This document shows positions 1-11,620 of a stretch of DNA of 64,000 bases, in pieces. The notes beneath the pieces were generated by a model, which was not told the DNA's origin, searched no databases, and was given only the letters and a program-made list of their open reading frames with translations. The DNA comes from Cordylochernes scorpioides (Eukaryota; Arthropoda; Arachnida; Pseudoscorpiones; Chernetidae): NCBI GenBank assembly GCA_030710605.1, contig CP092886.1, forward strand, positions 52,540,394 through 52,604,393. Reading direction: 5' to 3'. Position 1 is the stretch's first letter, and every line of letters starts with the position of its first letter. The translations under genes were made by a program, and so were the position numbers.

Positions 1-505
1 GTTGCTTCGAACAGAGAGGAATTCACTTATTTACAGAATTACATGTAGTAGAACAACATTACAATTGTGGTATAAAAGTTGTGATTGATTGGCATGGTAG
101 AGTAATTTATTTATTTACACAATCACGTGTAGTAGCATAACATTACAATCGTGGTATTAAAGAAGCTATGATTTATTTTGGTAGAATAGGCAGTTAGGCA
201 TTTGTTTACATAATTTCATGTTGTAGCACAACATTAAAATTGCGATATATAAAACTTGAGCTTGCTTTGAACGATAGAGGAATCCACTTATTCTCAGATT
301 CACATGTAGAAGGAAAACGTTACATTCGTGGTATTAAAGAAGTTTTGAATTCTTGGAATTTTAGCGGAATCCATTTGTTTACATATTTCAATATGGTAGC
401 ACATCGTTGCAATCGTTTTAAGAATTAATTTGACAATTCTTGGAGCAGTAGGGGAACCCACGTGTGTTTACAAAATTACATGCGGAGGCACATCATTACA
501 ATCGT
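1..505 (-). repeat. 84-bp satellite, left copy (about 6 units)
   Basis: Diverged tandem units of about 84 bp containing phrases such as ACATGTAGTAGCACAACATT and a TTACAATCGTGGTAT-like stretch. Units degrade toward 505. The right arm carries the same array at 42875-43818 with more units. Confidence 0.85.
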
Positions 506-2690
506 GGTATGAATGGAGGTGTTATTACTTGATAATATAAGTGTGTGACATCAGGAAACATGTTCGAGAATATACTTAACATTAAATAACGGAGATGCAA
601 CTTTATGAAATAGTAAGCAAAATTGAGACTACCAATTTTTAATTATAATAACGAACAGAGTTGGAATTAAAATGGCTTTTTAAATAACAGGAAAATAACG
701 ATAAAATAACGTGTTCGGATATTCAAAAAGAAATTGTGAATATTGATAAAGGTGGTAAATGCATTTTCAATTTGCCAATAATAAAACGCAAGAATATAAA
801 CAATATTAAAAATAATAATAAAATGCAAAAATGGTTTAAAAATTTAGAAAATGTGAATAAAACACTATATTATACATACAATAAAATAATATCGTTTCAA
901 ATAGAAAAGCTATTGTGATAAAATGATATTATTTTTTTCTTTCACTATCTAAACACTTTTCTTATTTTTATTCTGGAGAAAATCTTCAATCCCTCTTCAT
1001 TCTTGTATATTCCGGAGCCACAAAGAAAACGCTTCCTTGATATCAACACCGTGTCGCTATATCTTTTATTCCCGCATCTCGCCGTGTTTTTCCCTTTTTC
1101 TCCTTAACCCTACTTATTAGTGCCCACGCCACGTGTGGCTCGCTCTTCCGGCAGGGAGGCTGGGGGGCTACTACCGCCCAGGAAGAACAAAAATAAATAA
1201 TTTTGAAATTCACAGTGAACATAAGTATTGTCTATAGTATAGATGCTTTGAAAATATTCCAGTTGTTCAAAGAAACAATTTAAAAGTTGACAAATCTCTT
1301 TTATTGTATATTCTTGACTAGATAAAGGGAAGGCTACATAAAATTATAAAATTAAATGGTTCAACTATGTCTAAATATTTTCTAAGGCTATCTTGCATTA
1401 CCAACAGAATTTTAAGTGCTGAATGTTCAATACTTCAAATTGAAATGACTTCGTGAGAAATTCCAATTTAATTCTCGGATACAAAGAAGTTTAATTATAT
1501 TGAAGCACTCTCTCTAATTAAGTATATGGTGAAAAAGTGAAAGTTTTATCTTCGGAATAACAAACTCGGATAATATATCAACTTATTTCAGAGAAGAATG
1601 TTTTGAAAGAATTGCTTCACAATTAAAATAATTTATTACCCTCATTGCTTTAATTGGGTTGCGATGCTCGCCATTTTATGATACAGCGTCCAATCTTTAT
1701 TGAATTCCATCTCGCGCATGTTTCTCTACAACTATTTCATTGCTATTCATTATCAATGGGTTCATTAAGCTTTTATTGTTAGAATCATTTAGCTCTTTCC
1801 TCCATTATCGCATTCCTGCCTCACACAATATTCTATTATTTTTCCTCAATATTCCTTCCACATTATAACAAGATAGGTTTATTCAGAAAATCATTATTCT
1901 GAAAACTTGTATCTATGTAGGCCTTTTTCATTTTTATTGCCGGGTTGCAAATCCTCCTAGAAATCGAATTAAACTATGGCACTCTGTGACTCAGATATCG
2001 AGGAGAGATTTACAATGAGCGCGCATGCGAAATTTTGTAAATATTTTTCCATATGTGTATTATCGGAGACTGTAATTGTGTTTATTTTGTGGCAAGCAAA
2101 TTATATAGGAAAATCAGAATATAAATCAGACTATACACGAAAATATTATACCTATATATGCACACAAAAAAATGCACGCGTTCCCTTAAAATGTAATCAA
2201 AACAATATTTTTTATTGCTCCAATTGGTAATATCAAATATAAATCTATAACACAAGATGAATCAAAATCAAGTAAAATGCCAATCACCAAACTATTGATT
2301 AAGGCCTTCATTAATTTTGACTAATTTAGCGGATGTAATAAAGTCTTCTGGTGAGATATTACGATATATCGGGACCACCCTATGAAGGCCATAGTTGGTA
2401 AATATAACATAAAGAAAAATGCATATTTAAAGAGGCAACCTGCTTTACATATTATAAAAAAGGCCACATTGTTTATATTTTCAAGAATCGTGAAGACTTT
2501 CCCGGTGGGAGATAGCACTTGAATCAGCATAATTAATTACAACAAATTAAAGTTATGAAAAAAATATTGTGAAAAGAAATATTGCGATACCAACTTGTAG
2601 AATTAATTGTGCCACAAGTGAACCTATGTATGCTATAGACTTAAAGGTAGAATATATATATATATATACAATATAGATACAGTACAATCT
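506..2690. other. No gene recognised; GC-richer block at 1010-1185
   Basis: AT-rich sequence with only short chance open frames. About 1010-1185 is distinctly GC-richer and is well conserved in the right arm (about 42190-42360). No known element or promoter is identified. Confidence 0.6.
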
Positions 2691-2698
2691 GTACACGA

Positions 2699-2951
2699 TA
2701 TTTGAAGTAGATACTGGTAGTAGCTTAAACTTGATTCCTGAAAGTGATTTGAAAAGATGTCTCTCACATATGCTAATAAAAAATGTGTAATTAATGATAA
2801 AGCCTATGATGGAATATTAGTGAAAATTATCGAGTTAATCAATGTCTATGCAAATTTGCAAGGCAGAATCTCATCGAGCAATAATGACCAAGAGAGGAAG
2901 GAATCACCTTTAGTGCGAGCGTGGATAAAGCGTTTGAAATTTTTCGATTAG
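2699..2951 (+). pseudogene. Retropepsin (LTR-element protease) relic, left arm
   Basis: At 2707 the plus strand reads VDTGSSLNLIPES, matching the active-site DTG/DSG signature of retroviral-type aspartic proteases. The frame stops at about 2790, and a second frame then continues plausibly to 2951, so a frameshift separates the two parts. It lies about 280 bp upstream of a solo LTR in the opposite orientation, so the two need not belong to one element. A protease active site would normally lie in a polyprotein of over 1000 residues; nothing else of it is readable here. Confidence 0.6.
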
Positions 2952-3229
2952 CCACAAACGAAACACAACCAACCAAGGTTCATTTAGGCCTGAGGTTTGA
3001 GATTCTTTGCGCAAACACCTAAATGATAACGTCTCGAATCACCAGATAATTGGACAGCAGTCGAACTACAAAGAGCCGCAGGTTGTCTTCAGTAGCGGGA
3101 CCAAGCAGTCAAGGGCAGGAGGACCACTGTTAGATTAGAAGGCTGGCAAGAACTACATGTTTCCTGGAGGCTGAGGCCAGGAGCGAAAAGAGACTTTGAC
3201 ATATTTAAATAAAATATTATTTTATATAT

Positions 3230-3720
3230 TGTTGCGTGGGTACAGTGGATCTTTAGGACTTTATTTAAGCCAAATCAATAAAGTAGTTACAGAAGAATGC
3301 AAAATAAAAAAACAAAAACAAAGAAAACAGCAGTTACAAACTCGCCAAATGCAGCACTGTGAAGAAAAGAAGGAGCAGATCAGGAGACAGAAGTTGGAAG
3401 AACCTTCTAGAATCGTCCACGAAGCACACCGGCGTCGGCGGTAAGCAGCAGCCCGACCTCTTGAGACAGCAGCTTGCGTTTGCTTGGAGTACACCACGTA
3501 GCTTCGTTTTCTTCTCCCAGGTATGAGTTCCTCATCACTATATATCTGGAGTAGATCTTTACAGAACGGCCATGGTTGGTCAGCCAATCAGAAAGCCGCC
3601 AGCACTAAGCTTTGCGCAATCGCTTTAAATGGCCAATCAGTTGTTCTCCGATATTTCTACATTATTCTTGAACAATCTGAAACATTCTGTTCTGGAATGT
3701 GCTTTTCATTCTACGTAACA
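3230..3720 (-). repeat. Solo LTR (family A), left arm
   Basis: The block starts TGTTGCG and ends CGTAACA on the plus strand, and ATAT flanks it on both sides (3226-3229 and 3721-3724), a 4-bp target-site duplication. Read on the minus strand it has CCAAT-type motifs, a TATATA box and an AATAAA signal near its end, the order expected of U3-R-U5. No internal gag or pol is attached, so it is probably a solo LTR left by recombination. Its 491-bp length fits Ty3/gypsy or Pao LTRs. Confidence 0.8.
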
Positions 3721-3724
3721 ATAT

Positions 3725-4311
3725 TTTAAAAAGTGAATATATATTATTAATATATAACTTCTCTATAGACATGTTTGTTTTTCTCTATTAAAAATTAGTT
3801 ATTTAATCCCTGCAACATATGTTAAATAGATTTTTACACATGTTCGCATAATGCATTATTAGAACCTCGAGAAATGTTCCTATAAAAACCAATTTATTCA
3901 CAGTTATCAATTAGTAAAACCAATTCCAATATAACCTTTATTTCAGACATCAAACTGTGTTTGCATTTGTTACTCATTATTGTAAGTCGATGGAAACAAG
4001 TGAATTTTTCTCAATAAAACCCAATATTTTATTTCCATTTGACGGGGTGAATACTAAAGGGGGAGTTTTCGAACCAATAATCTATTTAACCGCAATATAT
4101 TTATTATTGATGAAGCTCCCAAATTCTTTAATTGATTAAATTCCAAGAAAGCCATCAAAAATTCATAAAAAGAATATCTCTAATTTCATATTAATGACGC
4201 TCTCACGATACTTGGTATTAATTAAATTATTGAATTTCTTTTGTGCGATGAATAATAAATAGGGCCTTCGCTCTAGGGCGGGTTTGGCATTGGATTCTCG
4301 CCTGGAGGATT
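3725..4311. other. No gene recognised between LTR A and the 89-bp array
   Basis: AT-rich sequence present in both arms (partner about 39050-39620). It contains only a 60-codon chance frame. Confidence 0.5.
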
Positions 4312-4830
4312 GATTGACGAATGCTGTCCTCTACACTGTGCTGTACAGTTGACTTTCACAGTGTATCGATATAGGAATGCTATATGCTCTAGCATTTAGT
4401 GATTGATGAATGCTGTCCTCTACCCTGCGGTGTGCAATTGACTTTCACAGTGTATTGATATAGGAATACTATATCCTCTAGCATTTAGTGATTGATGAAT
4501 GCTGTCTTCTACACTGCGGTGTGCAATTGACTTTCACAGTGTATTGATATAGGAATGCTATATGCTCTAGAATTCAGTGATTTGACAAATGCTGTCTCCT
4601 AAATTGTGGTGTACAATTGATTTCCACAGTGTATTTGTATAGGAATTCTATACACTCTAGCATTTAGGTATTGACAAAGGCTGTCTTCTAAATTGCGGCG
4701 TACAATTCATTCCCCCCGTGTATTGGTAAAGGAGTGCTACACTTTATAAAATTTAGTTATTGACGAAGGCTGTCCAATGCACTGCGCTGTACAATCGACT
4801 TCCACAGTGTATTGGTATCAGCCGATTGAC
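4312..4830 (+). repeat. 89-bp tandem repeat, left arm (about 6 units)
   Basis: Unit starts recur at about 4312, 4401, 4490, 4578, 4669 and 4757. Each unit contains a GAATGCTGTCCTCTAC-like start and a TTCACAGTGTATTGATATAG-like middle. Later units are more diverged. Confidence 0.9.
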
Positions 4831-5489
4831 AACCTGGAGAAATGAATAAAGAAAACAAACAAGAACTATATACATTTTATCACCCAATACAGAAAGAACA
4901 ATCTGAAGAATTATAAACATTTAATATTAAATCGAATCAAAAAAACAATTTCAAAAACGTTAAAGAAAATATATTATAAAAAACCGACATTCATTATATG
5001 TTATAAAAATAAAATGAAATTTTCTGCTTGATTTTTGATCATCTTGAGAATTATGCTATGGTAATGCAGTTGTGGTTAAAATCTTGAAACTATAATAATA
5101 GAAATGCGAATATTAGAAATAGCTTTAATTGAGCTTATGGAATATAGAAAACATAATTTTAGAAAGGTACTGCCTGGCTTAAGGCGAGTAGAACAAGGAA
5201 AACAAAAGATTATTTACATAATGTACAAAAGATTTGAGCCGGCCATCGGGAAACAAGAACAATGCATTTTTATAGGGTAAGCGCGACCTCTGGCGGTCGA
5301 TTTAACAGAGTTCTATGAAATTTAATTTTAAATAAAATAATATTTTAATATAACATATATATAATATGCTATATAATATTATAATAAACTCAATAATATT
5401 GCATTAAGACAGGAATATTCCCATGACCAAAAATTGTAGATGGAAGCAATTTAGTATTTTTAGATAAAATTTGTATATATTTAAAACAA
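4831..5489. other. No gene recognised
   Basis: AT-rich spacer mirrored at about 37460-38155. A GC-richer patch near 5275-5305 has the short inverted words GACCTC/GGCGGTC. Nothing else is identified. Confidence 0.5.
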
Positions 5490-5960
5490 TCAAAAAATTT
5501 CGGATATCCATAAAAGATAATAAGTCTATTAGAATAGTAAAAGGAAACAGAGGACAAAACATAAACTCATGGCAGCAACAAAGACTACATAACATTTGAT
5601 ATAAAGAGGATAGTGGATATAATGGTCAAAGGTTTATTTTATTTATTGAGAAAAATTCAGTTCCATATTTTAATGAAAATCCCTTTGATGTTTTGGAAAT
5701 AGATAAATGTCTTTTTCATCATGAAAAGGATATGACTGATTTCTTAATAAGAAATAATGTTAATTTCAGATTTTTACCTATATATTCCTCACAACTAAAT
5801 TCGATAGAAGAGTTTTTAGTCATTTTAAAGTCCATTTAATATTTTCCTAATGTTACAAAAAGCCTGAATCAATAGAAAGAGAATTGTAATAGGGTATAAA
5901 ACATGATACACAATACATTGCCCAGGAGTATATAGGAATTCAAAAAGATGTTTAGATATT
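5490..5960 (+). pseudogene. IS630/Tc1-mariner transposase C-terminal relic, left arm
   Basis: A plus-strand frame reads through FHHEKDMTDFLIRN and then NFRFLPIYSSQLNSIEEF. This matches the DDE_3 transposase end, where the second aspartate block is followed by a PPYSPxLNPIE-like signature carrying the last acidic residue. Upstream fragments (KGNRGQNI, GYNGQRFILFIEK) fit the same family in other frames. In-frame stops, frameshifts and substitutions in the signature (proline to isoleucine, proline to serine) show it is dead. Only the C-terminal third is visible. Confidence 0.7.
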
Positions 5961-6674
5961 GAGTTTTTTTAGATCTAAACTAGGTTTTTATATGATTAAA
6001 GAAGGTCTGATATTTAGATAAACTCTGTTATTATGCAATATTTATATTTGAAATTAAAATGTTTATATAAGATTAAAATTAACTGAAGTTTCAATGTAAA
6101 TAATTTTATTATGATTTTTTTATCTCCTCTGTGCCAATAAATACTCAAAATATTTGAATATAAATAGGATTTTAAAATTCAAATTACACTTTTAATAAGT
6201 TGGAAAGAAGATTTATTTTAAACATATTTTTGGAATAATTCTTCCAATAGATATTTTAAATTAATATAAAAACATATTTCTGTATACATCTATATATATT
6301 ATTGCATAAACCTTCTACATTTAAATAAAAAGTAAAGAGAAAGAGGGAAGTTTATTTTTTATAATATTTTAGAGAAATGTCGTAATTCGATCGAAATTAC
6401 TAGTTAAATTGGTGATAATATGTCTTCTGTTGTGTGGGTAATGTTTTCATATAAAGGAAATCTTAATGTTCCAACTTAACACAAACAAACGGATTAGAAA
6501 TCATTAGATCTCTTCTAACTTTTTTAATGAATAGAACGTGAGAAAGAAACATAATAACTACCAACATATATATAAATAAAATATTTATTTTAAAAATATT
6601 TAATAATTTATATACGAAATTATGATTATTTTTAATTCAAAAGAAGGTACATTCTTTAATTTGTCTTCAAGACA
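5961..6674. other. No gene recognised
   Basis: Very AT-rich, mirrored at about 36290-36995. No open frame or repeat structure I can name. Confidence 0.5.
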
Positions 6675-6895
6675 ATTATATCTATAATACAAAGCAATAA
6701 CGCGCCATCTATATACAACGAATAAAGACATTAAGACGCGATTGTTTCTTTTACAAACAAATCAAACTTCAATTGTCCTTTCTGAGATTAAAAAATATTG
6801 GGAGGGCTCAACAGTGGTGAACCCTCCTAGCGGTTTCGCCAATTTTTTTTTTTTAATCTACCAGACCGCTTCTTTAGAACTCTAATATTGTATTG
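6675..6895 (-). mobile_element. TIR element with two-hairpin module (copy 1)
   Basis: The outer end matches the family terminus (TACAAAGCAATAACGCGCCA, then an AAGACATTAAGACGCG-like stretch). It is followed on the minus strand by the conserved module: AGCGGT...ACCGCT and GGAGGG...CCCTCCC inverted words around GGCGAAACC and a CTGTTGAG variant of CTGATGAG. A poly-A run expands the internal loop in this copy. The ORF1-element tail at 6895-7330 is inserted into it; the equivalent sequence is uninterrupted at 60205-60360. Confidence 0.65.
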
Positions 6896-7330
6896 GAGAG
6901 AGAGAGAGATTTAGAGATTGAAACATATTTATTAATCGTACATATAAAATTATATAGGGTTAATATATATATATATTTAAAAAATAAATAAATAAACTTA
7001 GATATTATTTTCATCAGACGAATCCCACTGAGGGTCGTCTGGTATGATGTCACATTCTGTCCTGAAGTCGAACAGCGTTCCGCGTAGATTTGACTTCTCC
7101 CCGACCTGTGCTATTGCCATGTCGAGGAATAGCTTCAGAGCAAACCTCTGCTCAGGCGTCAGGTACTCGAGGACGTCCGCCCTGTTAGAAGGGGAGACAA
7201 CAGTGTCTTCTATCTCCTCCCTATAAAGGTTTCCATAGAGAGGTTCTAAGATGGTGTTGGCATTCAAGCTTTCGAACAGAGAGAGAGAGAGAGAGAGAGA
7301 GAGATCATTCCGTTTTTTATGCAACACTGA
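6895..7330 (-). pseudogene. 3' end of gag-like ORF1 element, left arm
   Basis: A minus-strand frame of 109 codons (7327-6998) encodes an acidic segment containing LEPLYGNLYREEIED, YLTPEQRFALKLFLDMAIAQ and a DSSDENN end. It is followed by a short 3' region with AATAAATATGTTTCAATCTC and a CT-rich tail. The same 3' end and a recognisably related peptide close the ORF1 element at 48480-48890, so I read it as a 5'-truncated copy. A (GA)n run at 7278-7302 is translated as a Leu-Ser repeat at the N-terminal end and is not native coding sequence. Function unknown; no catalytic motif is visible. Confidence 0.6.
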
Positions 7331-7455
7331 AGGGTAGAATCTTAGAAATGGTATTTAATCAAATTATGGCCATAAGCCTTTAGGACAGTAGAATTAAATT
7401 TAAATATATGCATCGAGCAATAGGAGCAATATAGAGCATAACAAGTTAAGCATGA

Positions 7456-8200
7456 ATTAATACAAAGCAATAACGCGCCATCTATATATAACGAATGAAG
7501 ACATTAAGACGCGAATGTTTCTTTTCACAAATGAATCAAACTTCTACTGTCCTTACTGCGATTAATATTTTTACCATTTAGAACTGTAGTTTGTTGTGCG
7601 CTCTAATCCAATTGATATATGTATGGAACTACCAGAAATGCATCTATTGAACAAGAATATTTCATTTACAATTAAAAGAAAACTGTCTAATCTCTTTTCT
7701 GAGATGATAAATTTTGGAATGGTTTGACTCATCAGTGGTGAACCCTCATAACGGTTTCTCCAATTTAATCCATTAGACCAATGAACGATTCTGTGCATAT
7801 ATGCGACATAGAAGTTTGGAGTCTTAATTATGGTATTTCAGTAAACTATATTGACATAAACCTTTAGTAATGTAGAATTACATATAAATATTTGCACCGA
7901 ACAAATACTCTTCCGCAAATAATAAATCCATAGTTTGCTGAAATACGATAACTTTAATCGCATCCTTCATTTTCGAATATATAAGCAGAATCGTTCAAAA
8001 CATTATTAGATCTCTAAAAGCGATCTGAAGATTAAATTGGTGAAACCGCTGGGAAGGTTTAATACTGATGAACGAAACCCATTCCCATCTTCCCAATATC
8101 ATTGCATATCAGTAAGGACAGTAAAAGTTTGTTTTATTTGAAAATAAAAATTCGTCATGAATGGTTTATTTCCCAATTATATGTGTATTGAAGTGAGAAA
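7456..8200. mobile_element. TIR-element cluster with two facing modules, left arm
   Basis: Begins with the family terminus (TACAAAGCAATAACGCGCCA) and CAAACTTCTACTGTCCTTAC, and ends near 8150 with the inverted match AAGGACAGTAAAAGTTTG. One module copy lies on the minus strand (7718-7785) and one on the plus strand (8017-8095). No transposase frame is present, so the elements look non-autonomous. The same stretch occurs once here but twice in the right arm. Confidence 0.6.
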
Positions 8201-8489
8201 ATCTCTTTTCTTTTAAACTTGTAAACAAGTATTTGAAAAATGTATTTGCGAAAAAATACGAAAATATTATAATTATTAGAGCTAATTGTTTTTATATTTT
8301 GAAAGACAAATTCCTCTAACCACTGAAAGAAAAGATGAAATATATATATTTCTCTCCTTCACTATTTGTATCACAATAAGGGAAAGATAAAGTTTGTTTT
8401 ATTTGTAAGAGACATTTGGGCTTAATAGTTGTATTTCTTGTATATATATTGAGGGCTATATATTTTCCCTATAATTAATATATATTTAA

Positions 8490-8665
8490 ACCTGTCTATA
8501 GCGCTCCCTCTAAATAGCGCCTTCCTCTCTATAGCGCCTGATTTTAAATACGTAGTACGATGCGATTTACATCAATATTAAGCAACCTGTCTATAGCACC
8601 CCCTCTCTATAGCACCCTATTTTGGGGAGTCCCAAGAGGGAGAGCTATAGACAGGCTTAACTTTA
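8490..8665. mobile_element. Short TIR element, left arm
   Basis: About 175 bp bounded by inverted ends AACCTGTCTATAGC and GCTATAGACAGGCTT, with internal repeats of CTCTATAGCGCC. MITE-like, no coding capacity. Confidence 0.6.
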
Positions 8666-8784
8666 TTTGAATGGTTATAATATATTCTAATAGAGGAATA
8701 TTACATAACGTGGACAGACCTTTCATTATTTCATTTTTCCTAATCTGCGCTGATATATGTATATATATATGAAAAAAAAAACTA

Positions 8785-8918
8785 TAGAAAAAAATAAAAG
8801 TGGGCCAGGTGTTGATATTAAACGTAGATAATAAACGTTTAATTTATTTTTGCTCCACTAGATGGCGCTATGCCATCTAAAAAGCACATGTGCTCGTGGT
8901 CAGTAAATGCCTTCTTTA

Positions 8919-8950
<32 letters not shown>

Positions 8951-9125
8951 TTAAAACAAAGTAGGCATATCCTGACCAGGAGCACATGTGCTTTTCAAAA
9001 GGCAAAGCGCCATATATATATAAATAAATTTTAGACATATCCTGACCACTAACATGAGCGTTTTTTAGATGCCAGAGCGCCATCAGGATATGCCTAATTT
9101 GTTTTTAATATCAACATTTGACCTA
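8785..9125. mobile_element. Foldback MITE (CACATGTG family), left arm
   Basis: Contains the family arms GTGGGCCAGGTGTTGATATT, GATGGCGCTATGCCATC, GCACATGTGCTC and GTCAGGATATG-like words, repeated in inverted order around an AT run. At least ten related arms occur in the window. The right arm retains only one half at 31490-31555. Confidence 0.8.
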
Positions 9126-9277
9126 TTTTATTTTTTTCACGCTTATAAGTATATATAATGCAATATTATTCGGCTTATGATTGTAGAAACGACATTTTAA
9201 AATTATCCCGCAAATGTTTCTTTTGAACGAAAAATCGAAATTTATTTTAAAGAGAAATAAAGATAATTTATATAACT

Positions 9278-9432
9278 TAGGGATGAAGTTTGAAAGGATG
9301 AATTGTGAAGAGTAATGATAAACGGAAAAATAAAGTATCCAGGAATGGGAACCGAACCCACTCCCTGAACACTTTATTTTTCCATTTCTCATTACTATTA
9401 ACAATTCGTCCTTTCATACTTCGTCCCTAAGG
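9278..9432. mobile_element. Hairpin element of 155 bp, left arm
   Basis: The first 60 bases (CTTAGGGATGAAGTTTGAAA onward) pair with the last 60 (ending TTCATACTTCGTCCCTAAG), leaving a GC-richer loop GGGAACCGAACCCACTCCC. No coding capacity. Mirror copy at 31170-31325. Confidence 0.75.
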
Positions 9433-9433
9433 T

Positions 9434-10457
9434 TAGATATAATCGTTATTTCTTCTTAAAATAAGTATATATACTAACTTGATATTGAAAAAATACTTTT
9501 TACTTTCTTATTTCCATTATGATCGTCTCTAAAATGTTATGCACACTTTAAATACCTTTATAACAACATTTTTGTTGATTAAGATCTAGTTGATTGTTGA
9601 AAGAAAAATAATAAACCGAGAAACATATTTTCGTTTAATTCGAAGCAGATTACGTCATTACGTGGATATGGCGCGACAATGGGTGCCGTGTCTGCAGGCA
9701 ATAATCGATATTTGAGGAGATTCTATAAGTGGCTTCATATCAAATCTTTCAATTTCGCTAAAGAAAGTATTTTAGCCGTCAAAGAGAAAGTGCCAATTGT
9801 TGGTAAATTTTCAGGAAGAATTTTTATCGAGAATAGGGACAATAAAAAAACTGAAAATTCTTTATTTTTATTTCTTAACTTTTATTTTATCCTGTCAAAA
9901 AGGCCAAAATATTATAAATTCCACGTCATCTGAGCATGCATCTGGCAAAGATATATTTTAAATTATGTGATCGATGGCTTCGGCATATTTCTCAAATGAT
10001 GTTTACAATTTCGATCTGTATATTTCGATGGTTTACTTTTTCTCTCTTAGCGTTTTGAACGTCTTCTTTTCGTAAAGATAGAGGCTGCCTGGCCGGAATT
10101 CATAGTTCTTTAAATTAAAGATATTTCGGCCATCTTATTGTCTCGACGTTTCGACAAAAATATTTTTTTCAGGAACGAACAAAAATCAAAGCATTTGGCA
10201 AAGCGTTAAATATTATTCTAAGGCTGCAAGGGCTTTCTCACGCGATATTTCAAATTTTGTACAACATCTAAAGCACGAATCAAAAAAATATATATATTCA
10301 ACTCACAAGAGATTATGATCATTTTAATAAAAATAATAAATGTATTTATAATGAGAAATTATATAACAAAATAAATATAAACATACTTGAAACATATTTA
10401 AAAAGTTTTCACAATATTATAAATAAATATATTTCTATTATGTACAATTTATACCTA
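9434..10457. other. No further element recognised between hairpin and SINE
   Basis: Apart from the open frame at 9679, no repeat or RNA gene is recognised. GCATGCATCTGACGAAGATAT-like phrases recur before each SINE. Confidence 0.4.
9679..9933 (+). CDS. Hypothetical short open frame, possible exon (left)
   Basis: An 84-codon ATG frame beginning MGAVSAGNNRYLRRFYKWLH. The first 57 codons are matched in the right arm (30918 downward) with one residue change; then a one-base change in an A run (7 versus 8 A) shifts the frame. I recognise no domain. Just upstream (9650-9675) are TTACGTCA, a perfect ATF/CREB-type site, and ATATGGCGCG. This could be a promoter-proximal first exon or an unrecognised element fragment; there is no splice or expression evidence. 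Treat as weak. Confidence 0.25.
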   Translation: MGAVSAGNNRYLRRFYKWLHIKSFNFAKESILAVKEKVPIVGKFSGRIFIENRDNKKTENSLFLFLNFYFILSKRPKYYKFHVI

Positions 10458-10459
10458 CC

Positions 10460-10820
10460 ATTGGGGGTCGGTGGAAGGATGGTCTAAACCGTCGGTTTAC
10501 GACCGCTATGGCCCGGGTTCGATTCCCGCATTGGGCACTTTTTTTCTGATTTGAAAAAAAAAATACTCCAATGGCCCCCGATTCTTGCAAAATTCCAACC
10601 ACAACAGCGAGTGCAACGGGGCTCTGGCACATTTGTAAGTGCAAAGTCGAACTGCTTTTCACATGTGTAGACATGTGGTGCACTTACAGTAAAAGTAGTC
10701 GCCTTCTACCCACCATGATTATCATGGCCTGTACCACGTGTATTGAGATAAGAAAGAAGAAGATAGCTACCATTTCGTATTCTTTTATTTCTAAATACTT
10801 TGCAGTCACCATCCCCGTCC
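10460..10820 (+). mobile_element. tRNA-headed SINE, copy 1, left arm
   Basis: The head (10466-10540) has a TGGTCTAAACCG-type A box and a perfect GGTTCGATTCC B box about 35 bases apart, so a pol III promoter derived from a tRNA is likely. The body contains CCCCCGATTCTTGCAAAATT, AGTGCAAAGTCGAACTGC and ACCATGATTATCATGG. A cloverleaf does not close cleanly, so it is not a functional tRNA. A diverged second copy lies at 11050-11520. Confidence 0.7.
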
Positions 10821-11049
10821 TCTAAGCATGCATCTGACGAAGATATATTATTTCAGAAATGATGTTTACAATTTCGAATTATTTATTTCTTTGGTATACA
10901 ATTTCTCACTTTTAATTTTGATCGTTTTCTCTAATTTATAAACATTTTTCAGCAAAGGTAACCTCGGGAGATTCAATATTCAAATAGATCTTCACATTCT
11001 ATAAACATTTGTTATTATGCTTTTGGTTTCCTTTGTTGAAAATCTGTTG

Positions 11050-11520
11050 ATTGTTGGTGGAGGAGTGATTAAGGAATAATCGATTTTCGACAGCCGCGAC
11101 TCGGAATCGAATCCCGGATTGGGCACTTTTTCTAACGGAGGAAATCTGCTTCACAATATCCCCCGATTCCTGAAAAGGTCCACCCTCACCAGTTAGTGCA
11201 AATAACCAAGCCAGGTTCTATCACACTTGTAAGTGCAAAAGTCTACTGCTTTCTATATATGTTAAAACGAAAATCACGAAATTTCTCTTTAATGGCTTAT
11301 AAAATGATAAAAATGAAGATAAAAAGTTTTCTTTATTGAAATATATATATATTTTAATAAAGAAAACTTTTTCTCTTCATTTTTATCATTTTATTTCTAT
11401 ATATGTATACATGTGGTTTATTTGCAGTAAAATACCTAGTTAACTACTCACCAAGATTATCATGGTCTCTGCCAACACACAACACAACGTGTACTAAGAA
11501 TAAAAAACCTTTATTTCCAA
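11050..11520 (+). mobile_element. tRNA-headed SINE, copy 2 (older), left arm
   Basis: Related to copy 1 throughout (GGATTGGGCACTTTTTC, CCCCCGATTCCTGAAAAGG, CACTTGTAAGTGCAAAAG, ACCAAGATTATCATGG) but strongly diverged. The B-box region is degenerate (CGGAATCGAATCCCGG). It is interrupted by a hairpin insertion at 11263-11406. Confidence 0.65.
11263..11406. mobile_element. Hairpin insertion in SINE copy 2, left arm only
   Basis: Contains a stem of about 42 bp (AAATGATAAAAATGAAGATA and its inverse) around an AT loop. TTTCTATATATGT occurs on both sides, while the right arm has one related copy, so this looks like an insertion with a 13-bp target duplication. Confidence 0.7.
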
Positions 11521-11620
11521 ATAGAATGAAGCGGGTTGCGATTGACGTATTGAAAATCACCATAGCAGTTTGGTTTGAATAAAAGCTTGGCGCGCTTACC
11601 ATGTTAGTGAATATAAATTC

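Noticed and set aside
10466..10540. Functional tRNA gene
   Set aside because: A and B boxes are good, but the acceptor and anticodon stems do not close and the sequence continues into a repeated SINE body.
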